Source: Microbotryomycetes sp. JL201
Taxonomy: Eukaryota > Basidiomycota > Microbotryomycetes
Length of the DNA: 64,000 bases
Assembly (NCBI GenBank): GCA_033819885.1
Contig: JAQYUZ010000014.1
Location: 124,001 to 188,000, forward strand
Reading direction: 5' to 3'
Position 1 is the first letter of the stretch. The number at the start of each line of letters is the position of its first letter. Shown here piece after piece: positions 45,735 through 58,006 of the stretch. Below the pieces are notes generated by a model that worked only from the letters and a program-made list of their open reading frames with translations, had not been told where the DNA came from and did not search any database. The position numbers were made by a program, and so were the translations under genes.

Positions 45735-47523
45735 ATGGACGTTGACAGTGATCCTCAAACGTACCTGGCTCAAGCCCTCAGCAGCAATAGTTTGCCCGCA
45801 GAGCTCAAGCCGTACTATGAAGCTTTTCAAAGGTTCTACTCTCACAAGTGAGCTTGTTTTGTACACAAGGTCGGCGAGCGATTGTGTGAAAGACGACGAG
45901 GCGCTTGCGTCAACCTCGTCGGGCGAACGAACAAGGTCGAGACTGCTACGCAGCGAGCAAGTCTCGCCGATGCTGCAGCTGAACCATCTCGAAGATCCAC
46001 CCATCCGTCTGTCGAAGGGCGAGAGCGCAACAAGGCTCGCAGTGGTGGCCTCGCTTCGCGTCACATGGAAACGACTTGGCCAGAAAACGCTTCAGTGTTC
46101 CATGTCACTTACTAACCGTCTGTCTGACGCGTACTCTTCACTCCAGGCTGTGGTTTCAGCTGACAAGCACGATCGAGGCCTTCTTGCAATCGCCTGCCTC
46201 TGGACCGTATCAGATCGAGCTCTTTGAATCTTTCATCAAAGACTTTGCAAACAAACTCAATCAACTCAAATTGGTGCACATTGGAATAACTGTCGCACGG
46301 CAATTCAACGGTAAGCGCCCCACGATCTCGAGGGTCAAGGTGACCAGCTCTGACAGCGTCTCGTGATGCAGATGGCACAAAAGCCTTAGAGTTCTTGGAA
46401 AAGCTGGCAGAGAAAGTCGACGGGCCAAACACAAAGGAGGCGTACGTGCTCGCGACGATCGAGTCGGCCTACTTTAAACTGTTGCTCGGTGACAATGAAG
46501 CGACGAAAGCATCAATGGACAAGTGTGAAAAGATCCTCGACACTCTCGACAGCGTCGATTTGATCGTCCACGCCAGCTTTTACCGCGTGTCGGGAGACTA
46601 TTACAAGGTAAGTTGGGGTAGAAGGCCACGCAATCATACTGAAACTGACGCAGCAGCTCTTGACATTGCTCCGCCAGGCCAAAGCCGAGTACGCAAACTA
46701 TTACAAAAATTCGTTGTTGTACCTTGCGTGCGTCAATGTCGACAAGGACCTGACGCACGAAGAGCGAGTGCAACGGGCACACGATCTTGGTCTGTCCGCG
46801 TTGCTTGGGGACATTTACAATTTCGGAGAGCTGGTACGTCTGAATTGCCCGTGCGGCGGCAACTTTATAGCTGACGTGTCGAACCCGGCGTTCCAGTTGA
46901 TGCATCCGATTCTCGAAGCACTGGACGGCACCGAGCACCAGTCGATCAAAGAATTGCTGTTCGCTTTCAACTCTGGTGACATTACCAAGTTTGAGAGTCT
47001 CGTTCCGACTTTGTCACGAGAGGCGAGTCCCGCATCACGAGTGCATTTGCTGATTGGTGACTTACACCGTCTCCTTGGTGCAGCCCATCTTGACTGAGAA
47101 TTATGCATTCCTGCGACAAAAAATTTGCTTGATGGCATTGATCGAGTCCGTGTTCAAAAGGCCGACAAACGATCGAGTCCTGCCGTTCTCCGTCATTGCC
47201 AACGACGCTCGCGTGCCTGTGGACGAAGTCGAACATTTGCTGATGAAAGCTCTATCGTCAGTCTCGTCGTCGTGCTAACCGTATGTTTCCACGTTTACTG
47301 ATACGGATCATGCGGGCGTTTCGTTTCAACCGACAGCTTGAAGCTCATCAAAGGTACGATTGACCAAGTGTCCTCATCAACGTCAATCTCTTGGGTTCAA
47401 CCAAGAGTTTTGGACAGGATGCAGATCGGAGGTTTGAGGGACAGGTTAGCAGGTTGGAGTGACAAGGTGTCTGCTGTTGGAGATTTCGCACAGCAGCAAG
47501 CACCAGAATTGTTTGCTCAATAG
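45735..47523 (+). CDS. RPN9: 26S proteasome lid subunit RPN9 (PSMD13)
   Basis: PCI-domain subunit of the 19S regulatory lid. The protein starts MDVDSDPQTYLAQALSSNSL and follows PSMD13 throughout: AFQRFYSHKLWFQLTSTIEA, DGTKALEFLEKLAEKV, AEYANYYKNSLLYLACVNVD, LSALLGDIYNFGELLMHPIL, NSGDITKFESLVP, then the PCI winged helix (RPILTENYAFLRQKICLMAL; DEVEHLLMKALSSLKLIKGT). It ends SWVQPRVLDRMQIGGLRDRL. Six further introns are short GT-AG. The first intron (45848-46146) is 299 nt, far above the usual 45-80; it keeps a long open frame but no matching PSMD13 sequence. Confidence 0.93.
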
Positions 47524-47660
47524 AGGAAACGGCTGCGATGCAATGCATGACATTTTGACGAGCGTGGCGAATCAGATTCGTTTAAAGTGCAATTCGGATA
47601 TGACCATACTTTCGCGCTCGGGCCTCTCTTGGGTTGTTTGACTTCCGGCCCGTTGCTGCG

Positions 47661-50600
47661 ATGCCGACAGTCCAGGCAGCCGCGCCTAGTGTGCGACCCA
47701 AGTTCAAGACGAGGTAAGTTTGTGCGCGTACCCAGAAAATAGCATCGTCCGGGCGCTGTGCGTGTGTTTTGGAGACGGCCGAAAAAGGACGCAACTGCTC
47801 GGCGACGGCTTGAAACGCATACGCGAGCTAGCTGCCGAGCATGGACATCAGTTCTGCCTTTGAGCTACCGCGTCTGCACGCGCATGCTATCTATGGCTGG
47901 CTTGGCAGTGTGTCGCGTCTTGTGGATCACAAAAAAGCTGGGTTGGATCATTGTGGCTGACTGTGCTGCCGTGCACATCACCTCGCGCAGCTTCAAATCT
48001 GTCAAGACGTATGACCCGGTGCACACTGGAGGCAAAGTCGCCCTCTCCGGTGACGGATCATGGCTCGTCTCTACTTTGAACGACCAGGCGTTGGTGACTG
48101 AGCTCGCAACAGGCGAGCGTATCAAAAAGCTCACAGGAGTATGTTGAGTAGGTCGCAAGCTGAGCTTCGAGCTGACGCGGCCCTCTTACAGGACACGTCC
48201 GAGGTGTCTACGCTCGCCGTCACTCCCTCGCCACCGTCACCACTCGATGGCGGCTTCCTGCTCACGTGCAACAAATCACTCGCGTTGCAACTATACTCGT
48301 TGCCGTCTCTGGAACTGCACAGGACAATTGCAAAAGCTCATGACGCTCCCATCATTACGTGCTGTGCAGACCCGACAGGCACGTTGTTCGCCACCGGTTC
48401 GGCAGACGGCGTCGTCAAAGTGTGGGACGCTCAGCACGCACACTGTACGCACGTCTTTAAAGGTCACGGTGGAGTTATTTCGGCCCTCGTATTTGACATT
48501 GGCAACGACGGACAGCGTGCCAGACTCGTTTCTGGCGCAGACGACTGCCGGATCCGTGTGTGGGACCTGCGGAGTCGAGAGTGCGTTCACGTGCTTGAAG
48601 GGCACGTCAGCGTCGTCAGAGGGTTGGACGTCACATCAGACGGCAAGTTGCTCGTCAGCGGAGGAAGAGACAAGGTCGTCAACGTATGGGACATGGACAG
48701 AGGCGTTCTCAGAAAGACGATGCCAGTTTTCGAGACGCTCGAGACTGTTGGGTTGGTCGAAATACCAGCGCAGATTTCGGGCAGCAAGGGCAAAGAAAAG
48801 GAAGGGTCGACGAAAAGGGCTGTGTACACTGCTGGAGACAAGGGCGTAATCAGGCTCTGGGATTTGGCCACAGGACAAGAGACTCCGAGGGCAGACGATG
48901 ACGACAAGGCGCCTGAGGGCAAGGCGCACGAGATCACCGACGTCATGTGAGTTGCATCGCTCCCTGTTTTTGAAACAACTGCTGAAAGCGCCCACAGTCA
49001 TACGCCGGCTCAGGCGACTCTGACTGCTGTGCATGTTGATCTAAACATCATTGTGCGATCTTTGCCAGACTTGACCATCGCCCAACAAGTCATCGGGTTC
49101 AACGATGAGGTGATTGATTTGACGTACCTCACGTCGCCATCAGAGGACGAGCGCGTCGAGTCGCACTTGGCTGTAGCGACAAACTCGGACTTGATCCGAA
49201 TGTACGACTTGTCAAGATATCATGTCGATCTGCTCGCTGGACATCAAGACGTCGCCCTCAGTTTGGCGCGCACAACTGCAGGAGACGTACTCGTCTCTGG
49301 CTCAAAGGACAAGACGGCTCGCGTTTGGCAGTGCCGAGAAGGCGCTCAGAGGTGGGTGTGCACAGGGCTGGCACAAGGTCACGTCGAATCTGTCGGTGCC
49401 GTTGCCGTTTCAAAGAAAGAGTCCAACTTTTTCGTCACGGCGTCGCAAGATCGGACTGCCAAGGTTTGGGACCTGACTGAACTCATATCAGCCGGTGAAA
49501 CGGACACTACTCGACCTGTTAAGGCGTTGACGACACTCAAGATTCATGACAAGGACATCAACGCGCTAGACATTGCACCCAACGACAAGCTCCTCGCGTC
49601 AGGGTCTCAAGACCGCACGGCCAAGCTATTCAGCGTTCAGTATACGTCAAAGACAAAGTCTGCTCCTGCATCGGCCCAACTTGCCCTGCTCGGCGCGTTC
49701 AAAGGCCATAAACGAGGTGTCTGGACAGTCAAATTTTCTCCGACGGACCAATGTCTCGCTACCGGCTCGGGAGACCGCACCATCAGATTATGGAACTTGA
49801 CAGACTTTACTTGTATCAAAACGTTTGAAGGTCACTCGAACTCGGTACTGCGGGTCGACTTTTTGACGAGAGGAATGCAGTTGAGTTCGTGCGGCTCGGA
49901 CGGGTTGGTCAAGGTTTGGAATGTCAAGGACGAGAATTGCGTTGCCACGCTCGACAATCACGAAGACAAGGTATGTTCACGCAAATTTGTGTGGATGAGC
50001 GACGTATTGATAAGTTCTGTAGATCTGGGGCTTGACCGTGTCGAAAGACGAGAGCCGGATGGTGTCTGGAGGTGCGGATTCCGTCATTACAGTCTGGCAA
50101 GATGTGACGGAAGAGCAAGGACTCGAAAAGATAGCAGAGCGTGAAGAACAAGTCCTCATGTACGTAAAGGTTGTTCCTGGGGCATTTTGGAAAGCACTGA
50201 TGTGTGCATCAACGTTTTGACAGGGAGCAAGACTTTGAGAACTTTGTTCAAATCAAAGACTATACAAGCGCGATCCGACTTGCATTGACGATGAATCAAC
50301 CGAAACGTTTGTTGAGGCTGCTAACCGAAGTCCGACGCGCCTCTCTCGAAATGTCGGATTCGTTCACGGGCTCAGTCAACGTCGACAGTGTCATCAAGTC
50401 GTTGTCCACCGTCGACTTGCGACAGCTGCTGATGTACATCAAGGATTGGAACACGGTTGCAAGAACGGCGGAGATAGCTCAAGGCGTGCTACACGCTATC
50501 TTTAAATATCACTCGGTCGAGCACGTCCTTGAAGCCCTCGAACCTCCGAAGCCGTCAGAGGAGGATGAAGAGCGCGAGGAAGACAGCGATGAGGACGACG

Positions 50601-50827
50601 ATGACGCTATGGACGGTGGCAAGCAGAGACGACGACCGAAGCGCAAGCCGGTCGAGATGAAAGCTGGCGAATTGTTGCAGGCCTTGATACCCTATACAGA
50701 GCGACACATGAACAGGGCAGACAAGCTCGTCAGAGAATCATTCATCGTCGAGCATTTGCTAAGTCAGATGGTTGGGTTCGAAGACTTTGACGATGTCGAG
50801 ATGCTCGATGACAAGGCTGGGCGATAG
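47661..50827 (+). CDS. UTP13: U3 snoRNP protein UTP13 (TBL3), WD40 repeats
   Basis: Component of the UTP-B part of the small-subunit processome; acts in nucleolar 18S rRNA maturation. The start MPTVQAAAPSVRPKFKTS is joined by a 277-nt intron (47714-47990) to FKSVKTYDPVHTGGKVALSG, as in TBL3. About a dozen WD repeats follow, e.g. GTLFATGSADGVVKVWDA, LVSGADDCRIRVWDLRSREC, LLVSGGRDKVVNVWDM, ASGSQDRTAKLF and ATGSGDRTIRLWNL. The C-terminal Utp13 helical domain reads EQDFENFVQIKDYTSAIRLA through ALIPYTERHMNRADKLVRES, with an acidic insert. Other introns are short GT-AG. It converges on RPR2. Confidence 0.94.
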
Positions 50828-51133
50828 TATTGCAGATTTCTGGTTCCGTCATTGTTGTAACACATCGTATCCGAACTTTGTCTATCTCGTGTCACGCTCG
50901 ACCGGCCCCGCTTACCCAAAAGAGCGCGCTTGCATGAACAAGTTGCGAATGGGCTATCGTCTGATCCTGCATAGTGGAACTCCAACCAGAGGCTGTTCCA
51001 GGTTGAGCTTTGTGATGCTGCGATCGCTTCCGAGGCCAAATTCTCTGAGCGAATTTTTGGGCATCGATGAGAGGGGACACCTCCGGTTCGACCAGCGCAC
51101 AGACATTCGTAGACAGCCGATTCTGCCGTCAAG
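50828..51133. other. Convergent intergenic region, UTP13/RPR2
   Basis: A 306-bp tail-to-tail gap. No gene, repeat or RNA signature recognised. Confidence 0.4.
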
Positions 51134-52076
51134 CTAGCGCTCCAAGTATTTGATCTGGTCACCCGCGACAACAACGTGACCCGATTGTTGGAAGAAGACT
51201 GGTCGTTTCCTGGCGGCACGACGCTCTTTCCGGTCGGTCCTTGATGGTTTCCGCTTCGAGTTGATCGTCGAAGCGATCGTCCTTGTGTTGGAATTTGAAG
51301 ACTCTAGCTCTGTCGCGTCGGACCACGCAGGTGTCTCTGGTGGCGCAGGAACTTTTCTTCGAGAGTGGCAGTTCGAGCAGTCGATGTTTACGACGTGCCG
51401 ATGAGGTCCGTTACCTACAGAATCGTTGTCAACTCAAGACATTGATCCCCAATGTGCACGCACGCTTGTTGCGCACTACGGCGGTCACCCCCGGCACGAG
51501 AATGGCGTTGCAGGTTTTGCACATTGTCCTTTTGACGTTTGGGTCCCTGCTCGCCAGCTCAAGTTAAGCCATGGTAGTCTCGGCGCGAAATGTCTGAAAG
51601 ACTTGCATTCTCAGTGTAGCCTTCTTGCCTACATCCTTCATGTTCTTGATCAAAGACTGGCTGAGCAGGACATGCGCCGACTTGTGTCTTTCTGTAGGAA
51701 AAGTAGGAGCTTGAAGGGCATTCGGGTCGTCAAATCCCTGTCCACTTGGTGCAAATTCCAATGCAGGCTGCGTGTTCCCATTCTCAGTGTTACAGAGCGA
51801 TGCGTAATCGCGTGCGGGTCCGTCCACGTCCATCGATGCGTGCCCGGCGTCCGAACGAGGTTGCGTCGGCACCAACAGATCTAGTGTTGCAAATTTGTCG
51901 ACAACATGTCCATCTGTGTGCGAGCTTTGTCGCCTGCGCTTGGTCGGCCGCTCGTCGATGCCATTGGCGAGCAGCGCAGACACCTGATACATGTATGACA
52001 GTCTTTGAAGAATGTCTCTTTGTGGTACAGGCGTGGTTGCCGTCGGTGTGGCTGCAGTGCGCTGCTTCTTGGCCAT
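51134..52076 (-). CDS. RPR2: RNase P protein subunit RPR2
   Basis: Rpr2/Rpp21/SNM1-family zinc protein of RNase P, which trims tRNA 5' leaders in the nucleus. Exons 51603-52076, 51464-51557 and 51134-51414 give 282 aa. The start is MAKKQRTAATPTATTPVPQR. The N-terminal helix reads DILQRLSYMYQVSALLAN, with a KRRR motif soon after. Family core: LSQSLIKNMKDVGKKATLRM, then SRDPNVKRTMCKTCNAILVP and VVNIDCSNCHSRRKVP; the four Cys of CKTC and CSNC are the zinc ligands. A long insert between helix and core and a basic C-terminal tail enlarge it beyond the usual size. SNM1 is a possible alternative, but VKRTMCKTCNAILVPG fits Rpr2. Confidence 0.85.
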
Positions 52077-52515
52077 GTCGCACAAACTTGATGAAAGACA
52101 AACAACACCAGTTTTTGAATGTTTTTCCCCAAAACCTCCGAGGCGTATAAATTCACTGTCTATGATATCTCTTGGGCAGTCATCTCCGTCTTCAATACAG
52201 ACACGCATTTCGCGTCCGCCACCCGCCAACTCGGCGAGCCACGTGTAGCTCACGAGGACCGCTGCGTCACTTTCGAAGCCTTCGCTTCAATGGAAGGTTG
52301 GCTATGGCGAGACTGGGGCTTTTCTTCTCCCCGGGAAGGGCCTAGGTTATCCCAAAAACGCCAGGGGCAACATCATTTTACGATTGCAGATTGACAGATT
52401 TTCAAACTCGACGCTTTCCCATAGCACATCCGTATAGGCCATTGTACACGACGAACTTTCCGAGCTACACTACACTGGTTCCCATGTCAGACAGACAAGT
52501 CCCAAATGTGGATAC
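52077..52515. other. Intergenic region before RPR2
   Basis: A 439-bp gap between the RPR2 start and the permease stop, both leftward. It should hold the RPR2 promoter. No distinct element recognised. Confidence 0.35.
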
Positions 52516-54673
52516 TCAGGTCGAGACCTGGTCCGTCAAGACCTTTCGGATCTCGTGTCTCGATGGGCGCTCCTTTAAATCTCCATCGTCCTTCTCATCA
52601 GCCGACAAGATCGCACTTGCATCAACGCCAGGCTCTCTCTGCACTTCGGAGAGAGCTTCGGCCCTTGGACCTAGACAAGAACTTCAGTTAGATTTCTGCC
52701 GAAAGAAAACTTGTCCGGCCAAGAATGCGCAGGACCCACCTTTGAACCACTTTCGAGCCCAAAAGTACCACGAACCTAGCGTCCAGGCCAGCACAATGCC
52801 GACACAAACCGGAGCGTAATTCAGTGACTGTGAATCAACCGGATTCACAGTCGGCAAGCAAAAGACGACTACAAGGAACGTGATGTAGGCGCAGGTGATT
52901 GAGCCAACGATCGGAGAAAATCGTCCGAGGTGGAAAGGTCCTCGGATACGCTGGAACCTCTGCCTGTTGAGCAGAAGAATGAAAACCGGCAGGCCATCTG
53001 ATTGCGAAATAGTCAGTGCCTGCAGGATGCGCTCTCAATACGAGTGGTGAACTTAAAAGAGATGTACAGGCCAATTGTAGAGATACTTGTTGCGGCAGCG
53101 TACGCCACACTCGAGCCTAGCGAAGGAAGTGCCAGCAGGAACGACAAGAACGCAGAGAACCAGATCGCCCGAACGGGGGATGACCACCTGTCGTCTACAT
53201 GGCTGAGGTATCGGGGAAGGGCCCCGTCTCGGGAGAAGGCATAGACCATGCGCGAGTTTGAGCAGAGACTGCACAGCCCACACAGGAACACACAGCAGAT
53301 GACGAATGAGAACGCGACGATGGCACCCGTTTCGCCGAAAACGTCCACAAAGATCTTGAGCACGGGTTGACCGTAGGGGTTGTCGATGGTAGCCTCCAGA
53401 TCTTGAATCGAGAACAAGTACGAACTAAGAAGGAAGAAGCCAAACACGGCTGACGCTCCCACCGAGGTCAGAACGCCGATCGGAGCGGCGTGAGCTGCAT
53501 TATGCGTCTCTTCAGACAAGTGCGCGCTGGCATCAAAACCTTCGGAGGCGTCAGCAAGCTTTTGAACGGGGGCCGGCCGGGAACTTACCCGTCAAAGTAA
53601 ATTGTGACAACAAGATGCCAACGACGGCAACATAAGCTGGCGATGCCCGAATAGACCAGCCCGGATCGCCCGTACCGTCGTAGAAGGTGCCGAAAACTTC
53701 CTTTGCGGTGCGGTGTGTCGGAGCTCTGGCTAACAATGCGATAGCTAGCGAACCAACTCCGAGCGAGTGAAAAGCGATGGAGAGACGGTTGAAGAAACCT
53801 AGGGTCTTGATACCGAAAGTATTGATCGTCGCGTGAACAACAAGCAGGGCCGCATAGATTCCGATCGTGATTCCTGGTGTCGGCTCGAATCCGTTGATCG
53901 AGGCCAGAGTTGAGATCAATCCAGCCTCTCCGAAAGTGATGCCGGTTGTGACGGCAACCTGTACATTTCAATGTCAACTCGAAGACAGGTCGGATTGCTT
54001 GCAAAGCTTGCCTGCCCCAGGAGGTTGAAGAAGCCGCAGGTGTACGAAGCAAACGGAGACCATGCAGGTGGCGCAAGCAATGCAGCCCAATGATAGGGCC
54101 CACCACTGGTCGGTACGGCTGAGACAACCTCAGCCATACTCGCGGCAACATGCCTGCATTCGTGCTTTCAGCATTCGCTGGAAATGACGCGTGACAACGT
54201 TGAACAACTCACAGCGTAAAGAAACTGCAAAACAGCCAGCCTCCGATCATAACACCGGGTCCACCAGTCGCCAAACCAAAGCTGAAGAGGGTCGTCAAGC
54301 CAGTGACAACTATTCCCGAGTTGTGACGGGGTCACATCGGTTCCAGATATCAAGGGCAAAGATAAGATTCGGCGAGGAGCGAAAGCGGGGTTTAGCGATT
54401 GTCGCTCTTGATGCGACAATTCTTACCTGAAATAATACTGAAAGACACCCCGAATGACTCGAGCACCGACCAGCCGCGCCTGAGTTCTAGGCGGGACCGT
54501 GATAGACGTCAGTGCTCCTGAAAGACGGTGCAGGCCAAATGGCGAGTGTTCCGCATATGCCTACCTTGCTTGTAGCCAAGTTGACCGAGCTTGTCAGCAT
54601 CTGCTGCCTCTCCGGTCCCCCGCTGATTGTGATGATGCTTCTCTGGATCAACATCAATCACTCCGGCCGGCAT
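52516..54673 (-). CDS. Amino acid/choline permease, APC superfamily (UGA4/HNM1-like)
   Basis: Twelve-span proton-coupled uptake protein of the plasma membrane. The start MPAGVIDVDPEKHHHNQRGT leads into DKLGQLGYKQELRRGWSVLE, then SFGVSFSIISVVTGLTTLFS and FGLATGGPGVMIGGWLFCSF, the TM1 Gly motif of the family. Further blocks: VVSAVPTSGGPYHWAALLAP, FDASAHLSEETHNAAHAAPI and NSRMVYAFSRDGALPRYLSH. The tail after the last span is acidic/polar. First exons are 54565-54673 and 54427-54486. The intron at 53959-54011 starts GCAAGC and restores LLGQVAVTTG. One late join near 52990-53030 is uncertain. Substrate cannot be told from sequence; GABA, choline or another amine are candidates. Confidence 0.87.
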
Positions 54674-54952
54674 GTTGTTCGATATGCACTGCGTGCGCTA
54701 TAGAAACTGTACTTGCTTGCTCTTTGGGACGTGTGTGCTTATCAGATGGAATGCGAGGCACACAAGGCGTTGAGCGACCGGTGAATGTCAGAGCCAAGGC
54801 GAACCCCGCACTTCGTTCGTTGTCTCAGCCGTCCCGAATTAGGGCGGCAGCTTATCTGCGCCAGAACGGTGGCGTAATAGCACCGTAAGCTTGTCCAAAA
54901 TCACGTTGGGATCCAAAAGCCTCAATCTATTGACTTTCGAAAGCAGTCTAGT

Positions 54953-56753
54953 ATGTTGAGAAGTAATTCGCAACAGGATCTCGTCGCCGGTCAGACATTG
55001 GCATGTAGACCGGGTTTCAATGTGATGCAGTCGTTCTCCGGCCGAGCACGATTCGCTGCTGTGTTTCGCCAGCAGTTCTGCCGGCATCGGTGAGCTTATT
55101 GGAAGCGCATGAATTCGCCTGAGGGTTGCGCTGTCATCTACTTGCCACTACTCGAGCGCCACACGGAATCCTTCCCAGCTGATCAACCCGCGGATGTACT
55201 CCGAGTGCACCTGATCTTCGACCCGACACTCGCAGTCACGTGCTTCTTGGAGCTCGAGAGTTTGCCAACGTGCAAGCCATCAAGTCGTGTCAATCGCCAG
55301 CAGGCGGTCCGAATCATGTCTGGACTTGTCCCAAAAAGCATGTCGTTCAGCTCTTTGTATGGACTCGTGCCGAACCAGCTGCGACCGGCAACTCCGCAAT
55401 CACAACACGCCGCTCAGCGCGATGTAGCAGCACTTCAAGGTGATGACAGCGGCGAGGCGGACACTCAGATCATCTCATCGAATGAAAGGACTGCGACGAC
55501 AGTACCTCATGCCACGACGCGATCTGCAACGATGACGGCACCACGGGTCCGTGAAGCAGAATTGCAACTAAGCGCCGATTGCCCGCACTGCTCTGGCGAG
55601 GTTGTTATCAAGGTACCAAAGTATATGATGCAGGCCATGGCACCTGCAGCCGGGCGCATGACGACGCCACAAGACGAGTTCGGGTACGGTCACGCTCATC
55701 ATCACCTTGTGGAGGACCGGCAGCAGCAGGCGGACACGATGCGGGAACGGGTCGTCAATCTTGCCGTCAAGGCTGCCACTGCGTTCAAAGAGTCTCGCGT
55801 CAGTCCTGAGCGGCAAGAGTAACAGGCCGAGTGTCTGACTTCAAAACTACAGCTGCCAGCATTGATCGCGGGCGTCATTCGCGCGACAATAGCGCTTGTG
55901 GTGTACCTCGATCAAACCTTCTCCATTCATCAGCGCCTCATCATGGTGTTTTGGATCGTGCTCGCAGACTTGCAGCGCATCGAACAAGAGGTTGGCTTGC
56001 TGCGCAATTCGGGCGACGCCATCAGCGTATTGTGGTCAGTCGGACGTTCCGAGCGTCTCGATGGTCCGCTGACTTTCTGGCAATAGGGAGGCCTTCGTCA
56101 AAGGGGCAATTGGCAAGCGTTGTCGGATCTCGGGTAGTACGAACAATACTGACATTGACAACTCATGAGCAGCACTTGGAAAACCTGAAAGAGGAACAAA
56201 TGCACGACAACAATTTGACCAGAACCAGCAGTATCGTGGATCAAACTTGGCCGGCTCGCCTTCGATGCCAAATCTCGGCGGACCCCCTGGGCCATCAGGA
56301 TACTTGCAGCCACCTTACACTTGGAGTGCAAGCGGTCAAGGAACAGGCACAGAAGACAACTACGACCACTCCGCCGGAATCTCGTCTTCCTCCGAATTTG
56401 AGACTAATTCAGTTAGCAGTCGCGCCAGCAACAGCAAAAACAGACCCAAAACGCTTCGAAGGATGCACAATTCTGTGCCATCGTTCCATAATGATGTTCC
56501 TGGCTCACGATCTGGCGCCTCGACGCCCGGCAGTCATCCTCAAGGTCACAGCTCGGCGAACGAGTTTTTTGAAATGTCGAACGCAGGAGGGATGAGACCG
56601 AGACTGGGTAGACAGCGAAGCCGCAGTGGACCTCACGATGGGACATCGACGAGAGATGATCCATCTAGGACTCCAACTGGCAGGGAACGAGGATGGGTCG
56701 CGAGCAGAGTGGCTGGCGTCGCTGGAGCAGTCTTGCCGGGCATGAGAGGATGA
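54953..56753 (+). CDS. Protein of unknown function with one hydrophobic segment
   Basis: Five exons close in phase: 54953-55089, 55261-55798, 55853-56034, 56087-56118 and 56173-56753, giving 489 aa. The N-terminal part is MLRSNSQQDLVAGQTLACRP; a later ATG at 55316 (MSGLVPKSMSFSSLYGLVPN) is a possible alternative start. A CPHC motif sits in LSADCPHCSGEVVIKVP. A hydrophobic segment, LPALIAGVIRATIALVVYLD then QTFSIHQRLIMVFWIVLADL, is followed by QRIEQEVGLLRNSGDAISVL. The last third is disordered and Ser/Gly/Arg-rich. I do not recognise the family. A single-CxxC plus membrane segment is all I can state. Confidence 0.6.
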
Positions 56754-56902
56754 ATCCTTCTAGTGATGATATCATGTATCGATATGAATGTACGAGTAGC
56801 CACTTGGCGCTGTGATTAATTTGTCCCGTTCGTCGCAGTCGGTCCGCAGTTGTCTTTTGGCCTCTGTCTGTCCTCCTCATCTTGTCATTCAACCGCGCGA
56901 GG

Positions 56903-57956
56903 ATGCCTGCGATCAACTACGAAGAAGATACGGAGTTCAACGAGGCGTTACGACGTCATGGTATCCTGCCGCCCAAGCAGCCAGCAGCCGGAGACGACGG
57001 CGATGCTGATGCAGCAAATGCCGATGCCTTACAAGCTCGACCTGATTCCCCGTCATTGTCGGACCTGGACGACTTGGACGATCTGGATATTAACGTTGAC
57101 GACAAGGTGCGACGTGACGAGCTCGAGCAACAGTTGGCTCAACGCAAGCGAGAGCAACAACAGTTGGACAGCAAACAAAAGTTTGGAAGGGTCTACCCGA
57201 TCTCTAAACCTGATTACAAGAGGGAAGTGACGGACGCATCTACGGAACAGCTGCCTGGCGAACCGGAAGACTGGGGCACGGGTGTCGTTTGCGTCTTGCA
57301 CAAGGACAGGCGAGTCTGACCTATCGTCTCTGTTCTCGGCCGGACTCTGACCAATCAAGACGACGCGAGCAGTGTGCCTGCGAGCAAGCAACTTATGCCC
57401 ATCATCAACGAGCTTGCCTCGTTGTATCCCGCCACCAAATTCGTCTCAATCGTATCTGATCAATGCATCGAAAATTATCCCGACAAGAATGTGCCTACAG
57501 TCATCGTGTACAGGAACGGAAAGATGATGGGTCAGGTTGTCGGCATTTCAGCTTACGGCGGCGAAAAGATGAAGTTGATAGGCAAGTCTTTGCACGCACA
57601 GTTGGATTCAAACGAAAAGTCAAACAAATGCTGATCACAATCGATTTGAATCCTTCACAGATGTCGAGAGATTCCTGTTCGCATTCAGGGGTATTGATTT
57701 TCACCTCAAAAAGGGTTACGACCAGCGGTCTTATGAATCGAGACAAAACGAAGCGCGAGACATGGCGTCGGCAGTCGGAGGCGACTTGTTGCAACCTCAG
57801 ACAAAATCGACGAGGACGCAAGAAAAGAAGCATGACGATGAAGACGAAAACGATGACAGCGAGGATGATCAGACGTTTGTGGGTGGAGGCAGGCGGAGTG
57901 GGATCAGGTCCAGCTCTCGCAAGATTGATTCAGACGATGACGAATTTGATTTGTGA
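56903..57956 (+). CDS. Phosducin-like protein 2 (PLP2-type)
   Basis: Thioredoxin-fold co-chaperone of the CCT chaperonin. Exons 56903-57309, 57370-57581 and 57661-57956 give 304 aa. Start MPAINYEEDTEFNEALRRHG; the N-terminal helical part has RRDELEQQLAQRKREQQQLD and FGRVYPISKPDYKREVTD. The fold reads DWGTGVVCVLHKDSSVPASK, LMPIINELASLYPATKFVSI, NVPTVIVYRNGKMMGQVVGI and DVERFLFAFRGIDFH. The tail is acidic (KHDDEDENDDSEDD). Both introns begin with GC: 57310-57369 (GCGAGT) and 57582-57660 (GCAAGT). Each is the only reading that keeps the fold in frame. It converges on PRCC with only 50 bp between stops. Confidence 0.88.
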
Positions 57957-58006
57957 TTGTTTTGACCACCCCAAGTAGTGCTTGCAACATGTTGTACCAG
58001 TCTTGA

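Noticed and set aside
45848-46146. Open frame through the first RPN9 intron as an extra exon
   Set aside because: PSMD13 joins FYSHK directly to LWFQLT, so the insert has no counterpart; intron is the simpler reading.
47714-47990. snoRNA inside the UTP13 intron
   Set aside because: No convincing C box (RTGATGA), D box pair or H/ACA hinge; length alone is not evidence.
52990-53030. A thirteenth GC-AG intron in the permease
   Set aside because: A GT donor (GTATTG) also gives a usable phase, so I did not count it.
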